Shown here in pieces: positions 60,522-64,000 of a stretch of 64,000 nt of DNA. The position numbers and the translations under genes were made by a program. The stretch lies in contig NC_060233.1 of NCBI RefSeq assembly GCF_021155775.2, positions 23,229,456 to 23,293,455 of the forward strand, in the 5' to 3' direction. Each line of letters begins with the position of its first letter. Positions within the stretch are counted from its first letter, which is position 1. Under the pieces are notes generated by a model. The model was given only the letters and a program-made list of their open reading frames with translations. It had not been told where the DNA came from and did no database searches. The stretch is from Neodiprion pinetum (taxonomy: Eukaryota; Arthropoda; Insecta; Hymenoptera; Diprionidae).

Positions 60522-62054
60522 ATGTTCCGGAACCGGAGCAGAAGTACAGATTCGGGAAAAGAAAACGACGGAGGACTACTGGAAAAACGAATAAAACGAT
60601 TGGATCGAAAATTGGCGAAGAAAAAGACGAAAAAGAAACGGCGTCGCAGGCACGCCTCGTCGTCGTCGTCCGACTCGCGCTCGCCGCGAGATCATAACCT
60701 CGGAAAGAGAAGACGCGGCTACGAATCCCCGACGAGAAATTGGGAAACTGACAGTTTTTCACGAAATAATATGGAAAATGGTAAGTTGTCTTCCCGCTGT
60801 GCTCGGAATCCCCATGAATGGGAGAGGAAAAGGGAAATATTTTGCAGGCTAGGTCGTCTTACCCGTCAAGCGTGATCATTTCGCTGTAGCGAATTCGGCA
60901 CTCTGCACGGGCTGTAGCCCTTAGAGAGGAGTTGTAACTCATGCCCAACAAATTGGAAAATCCAAAACGATGCCACTCGTAACGATTCAACCAATTGAGG
61001 AAGCTGTAGCGATGGCAGAAATGTATAAATATATTGTATATGTATATATATATTTACACGAACATTATTGAAACGAAGCCGCAACTGTGATGTATCACAT
61101 AGAAAATATTCCTCATTCATGCATACAGGTCGGGCCTCAGGTTCACAAGCCGACGATACAGCGACCGGGGAAGTACCCGTCGTCGAACCACAGGGAGACG
61201 CGAGACGCGCTGAAGACGTCGATCCCACAACTACGAGAGCTGAGACACCACCGAACCCAGGAGTCGATGAGTCAGGGGGCCTGGCAGAAAACGTCCTCAA
61301 AGCTATGGGGAAACGGATTGCCCCAGACAGGGTCCTGGGACCGGAACTTCCAAAACCTATCGCAGTGCGATGGGAGGAAATATTCAAACAAGGTCTGCCA
61401 CCAGAGCTAAAGACGTCAATCATCGAAAAATACCCTCCGCCCAGCAACTGCATGTTCATTGATCCGCCAAAAGTGAATCCCGAGCTAAAAGCGGCCTCAA
61501 CGGAGGCGGTCGTAAAACGAGATAACCGCATCATCTCAAAACAAGAAAGGATTGCAGCATGCCTTTCCGCTCAAGGGAAAGCTTTGGCAACAATCATAAA
61601 AAGGGATAACGATGCCGACCTTGCATTAATAGAATCGATCAGCGACACGGCGAGACTTCTCGCAGATCTTCAACGCGAAGAAACCGCAGTAAGGAAAAGC
61701 CTTATCTTAGCGCCGCTAAAAATATCGGTGAAGGACGCACTGCAAAATTCAACAACAGATGAATGGCTATGCGGAAAGGATCTCGAGGATCGGTTGCGGT
61801 CAGCCAAAAACTTGGAACGGTCACTTAATGAGCTAAAACCTGCAACAAAAAATCAAACACCAAAGAATTCAAAAAACTTCAAGACCCCGCCGCGTTACCA
61901 AGCGCAAAAAACACAATCGGGAACGACCGGGGGGCAGAAATACACAGGATTTCAAGCGCAGAAGAAATACCCATACCAGCGAACACAGCCGAGCCAATCA
62001 CACCACAAACCGTATCAGCGAAGAGACAACAACTCTCAGAACCGACGACGGTAA
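60522..62054 (+). CDS. DIRS Gag-like protein, probably spliced
   Basis: The first frame starts at an ATG at 60,522 and encodes a highly basic, serine-rich N-terminus (KKKTKKKRRRRHASSSSSDS). The main frame (to 62,054) has no ATG at its beginning. A donor G|GTAAGT at 60,781 and acceptor CATACAG at 61,128 join them in frame, giving about 394 residues with an intron of 348 bases. The main part has PELPKPIAVRWEEIFKQGLP, WLCGKDLEDRLRS and a C-terminus rich in Q, N, R and aromatic residues (KYPYQRTQPSQSHHKPYQRR), as in DIRS Gag proteins that bind RNA. Spliceosomal introns have been reported in DIRS-like elements. Splicing here is inference from consensus sites and frame. Confidence 0.7.
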
Positions 62055-62188
62055 ACCTTGTAGGTATCACGGCAGGTAGATTACAATTTTTCTTAAAAAA
62101 TTGGCGAGCAATAACGTCGGATCAAAAGATCCTTTCATGGATCGAGGGATACAAAATACCGTTTTCACTAACAGTCGAACAAAACAGG

Positions 62189-63970
62189 GTGTCTATCGAA
62201 CCCGCGCTGTCCCCCTCAGAAAAACAAGAAACCTTAAAACTAATAGACGAACTGCTCAGAAAAGGAGCCATCGCTAAATGTAATCCGACAAAAAATCAAT
62301 TCATCTCAAACATTTTCCTACGACCGAAACCCGACGGTTCGAAGCGGTTGATTATAAATTTGAAGGAACTGAACGCTTTCGTCATAACGGAACATTTCAA
62401 AATGGAAGACCGGAAAACAGCTCTCAGACTCATAAGCCCTCAGTGCTTTATGGCCACTTTGGACCTTAAAGACGCGTATTACCTGATTCCACTCGCGAAA
62501 ACACACAGAAAATACGTACGGTTCCAGTTAGATCAACAATATTTTGAATTTACATGTTTGCCGTTCGGCCTTAGCGTCGCTCCGTTGGTTTTTACGAAAA
62601 TAATGAAACCAATAATTTCGCACCTGAACAAAAGAGGATATTTGTCCGTGCTATATCTCGATGATTTTTTACTTTTTGGAGACACGTACACCACGTGCCA
62701 AGATAATGTCAGAGAGACTTGCAAACTCCTGAAAAAACTAGGATTCATTATAAACGAAAATAAAAGTCAAATCACACCGTCACAACGTTGCAAATTTTTA
62801 GGGTTTTATTTTGATTCCGTACGATGGACTGTAGAATTAACAAAAGAGAAAAAAGAAAGTATCAAAGAAAAAAGCGCTCAGTTGAAAATTCGAGATTCCG
62901 TAAAAATTCGGGAATTCGCACAATTCCTCGGTACTTTAGTGTCAGCGTGCTTTTCGGTCAACTACGGCTGGGGCCATACTAAAGCTTTTGAGCGAGAAAA
63001 ATACTTAGCCCTCAGATCCAACGGGGGAAAATATGAGGGATACATGAATGTACCGGAAACTCTTTCGCCGGATCTCACCTGGTGGGAATCAAAGATTGAA
63101 TCCTCAATAAACCCAATTCGAGATTCGAATTTTACTCTTGAGATCTTTTCGGACGCCTCGCTATCGGGATGGGGAGTATTTTGCAAAGGCGAAAGATCTC
63201 ACGGACACTGGAATGAGAACGAGCGTCTGTCCCATATAAATTACCTCGAGTTATTGGCAGCCTTTTTTGGCCTCAAATGCTTCGCGAAAAACTTAGAAAA
63301 CCGTCAGATACTCCTTAGAATAGACAATACAACCGCGATCTCGTACATCAATCGAGAAGGAGGAATTCAATACCCCCACTTAAACAAAGTAACAAGAAAT
63401 ATCTGGGATTGGTGCGAAAATAAAAACATATGGGTGTTTGCGTCTTACATAAGTTCAAAAATGAACGTAGAAGCGGATGAAGAATCCCGCAGATTGGAAC
63501 CGGAAACCGAATTCGAATTAGAAAACACAACTTTTCGAACGATTGTTAAAAAATTCGGGATGCCTGAGATAGACTTATTTGCGAGTCGAAAAAACGCGAA
63601 ATGCAAAAAATATATTTCTTGGCGAAGAGACCCTGGGTCTGTAGCGGTAGACGCTTTTACGGTCCCATGGAACCAATATTTCTACGCTTTTCCACCCTTT
63701 TCACTAATTTTACGCACACTAGAAAAAATCGAACGCGAAGAAGCGCAAGGGATCGTAGTAGTACCAAAGTGGCCAGCTCAACCCTGGTACCCCAAATTTC
63801 AGGCAATGCTCGTTGCAGAGCCCATTGTCTTCAAACCTAACATTAACTTAATAATTTGTTCTAACAGGGAACCTCACGCAATTTGGCAGAACATTTCCCT
63901 GGTTTCCGGAAAGCTATCGAGCAGGCATTCGAAAGGAGAAAATTACCAGAAACAGCAATCCAGATCATGA
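62189..63970 (+). CDS. DIRS reverse transcriptase-RNase H
   Basis: 593 codons, intact. The frame is open further upstream, through GRLQFFLKNWRAITSD and into the end of Gag, and has no clear ATG, so translation may depend on frameshifting; the start is arbitrary. RT motifs are RPKPDGSKRLIINLKELN (about 45-62), LDLKDAY (91-97), LPFGLS (124-129) and LYLDDFLLFG (catalytic D158-D159). RNase H follows with FSDAS (D322), YLELLA (E354), RIDNT (D379) and NVEADEESR (D430). After it comes the DIRS-typical block IDLFASRKNAKCKKYISWRR ... VDAFTVPW ... YAFPPFSLI ... PKWPAQPWYP. The pattern separates it from LTR elements. It copies the element's RNA in the nucleus or cytoplasm; integration relies on the recombinase. 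Confidence 0.92.
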   Translation: MSIEPALSPSEKQETLKLIDELLRKGAIAKCNPTKNQFISNIFLRPKPDGSKRLIINLKELNAFVITEHFKMEDRKTALRLISPQCFMATLDLKDAYYLIPLAKTHRKYVRFQLDQQYFEFTCLPFGLSVAPLVFTKIMKPIISHLNKRGYLSVLYLDDFLLFGDTYTTCQDNVRETCKLLKKLGFIINENKSQITPSQRCKFLGFYFDSVRWTVELTKEKKESIKEKSAQLKIRDSVKIREFAQFLGTLVSACFSVNYGWGHTKAFEREKYLALRSNGGKYEGYMNVPETLSPDLTWWESKIESSINPIRDSNFTLEIFSDASLSGWGVFCKGERSHGHWNENERLSHINYLELLAAFFGLKCFAKNLENRQILLRIDNTTAISYINREGGIQYPHLNKVTRNIWDWCENKNIWVFASYISSKMNVEADEESRRLEPETEFELENTTFRTIVKKFGMPEIDLFASRKNAKCKKYISWRRDPGSVAVDAFTVPWNQYFYAFPPFSLILRTLEKIEREEAQGIVVVPKWPAQPWYPKFQAMLVAEPIVFKPNINLIICSNREPHAIWQNISLVSGKLSSRHSKGENYQKQQSRS

Positions 63971-64000
63971 TATCATCCGTAAGCGAATCGTCGCTTAAAC
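63865..64000 (+). CDS. DIRS tyrosine recombinase, N-terminal start only (truncated by window)
   Basis: In a frame different from the RT and overlapping its last 106 bases, the codons after a TAA at 63,862 encode HFPGFRKAIEQAFERRKLPE and TAIQIMISSVSESSLK. This matches the N-terminal helix region of DIRS tyrosine recombinases (pattern ALxxRGxPExAxxIMLxSLSxxTLKQY). The catalytic R..HxxR..Y residues would lie beyond 64,000, so activity cannot be judged. The window cuts it after about 45 codons. Confidence 0.65.

Larger units (their letters stand above)
60357..64000 (+). mobile_element. DIRS-type tyrosine-recombinase retrotransposon, 3' end beyond window
   Basis: The order Gag, overlapping RT/RNase H, then a tyrosine recombinase frame starting inside the RT end is the DIRS architecture; no integrase or protease is present. 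All frames that can be read are intact. The left boundary is not fixed: Penelope sequence ends near 60,356 and Gag starts at 60,522, so the left inverted terminal repeat should lie between them, but its partner is outside the window. Confidence 0.8.

Overview
The window reads as insect (arthropod) nuclear DNA. It is AT-rich and gene-poor, it has spliceosomal-type introns, and it carries insect-type Polinton, Penelope, DIRS, LTR and foldback elements. I cannot fix the order from sequence alone. I recognise only one host gene, a GC-rich, intronless SLC22-type organic cation transporter (32,666-34,336). Almost everything else that can be explained is mobile DNA.

Layout. 1-13.9 kb: non-coding, with several short inverted-repeat elements (MITE-like). 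13.9-18.1 kb: a nest of elements, in which a hAT-like element holds a broken inverted-repeat element that in turn holds LTR-like insertions. 18.1-32.2 kb: gene-poor, with three foldback elements, a degraded unrecognised ORF and a Penelope-type reverse transcriptase (RT) fragment. 32.2-34.8 kb: the transporter gene with its UTRs. 34.8-43.2 kb: gene-poor, with more foldback elements and a hAT-like MITE with a clear target-site duplication.

43,163-49,937 is the most striking object: a complete 6.8-kb DNA transposon with TTAA target duplications and GGGCGTTGCCTA terminal repeats, as in the Kolobok superfamily. Its single gene is intact (minus strand, two exons by my reading, about 905 codons). 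It fuses a DDE-type transposase to a C-terminal YqaJ-type PD-(D/E)XK nuclease domain. The intron carries a second, smaller transposon with a perfect 9-bp duplication, and the right end carries a long near-perfect hairpin.

50,443-59,289 is a decayed Polinton/Maverick. On the minus strand it has a capsid-type protein, an adenain-type protease, a small hydrophobic protein and a PLA2-domain protein. On the plus strand it has a packaging ATPase, a DUF8207-type protein, a small conserved protein and a chromodomain integrase. DNA polymerase B lies on the minus strand. All are broken by frameshifts or stops. The polB gene is split by a 2,640-bp solo LTR (TSD GTAG), and a Penelope-like element abuts its far end.

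60.4-64.0 kb holds the 5' two-thirds of a DIRS-type tyrosine-recombinase retrotransposon. It has a Gag that appears to contain a small intron, an intact RT/RNase H, and the first codons of the recombinase before the window ends.
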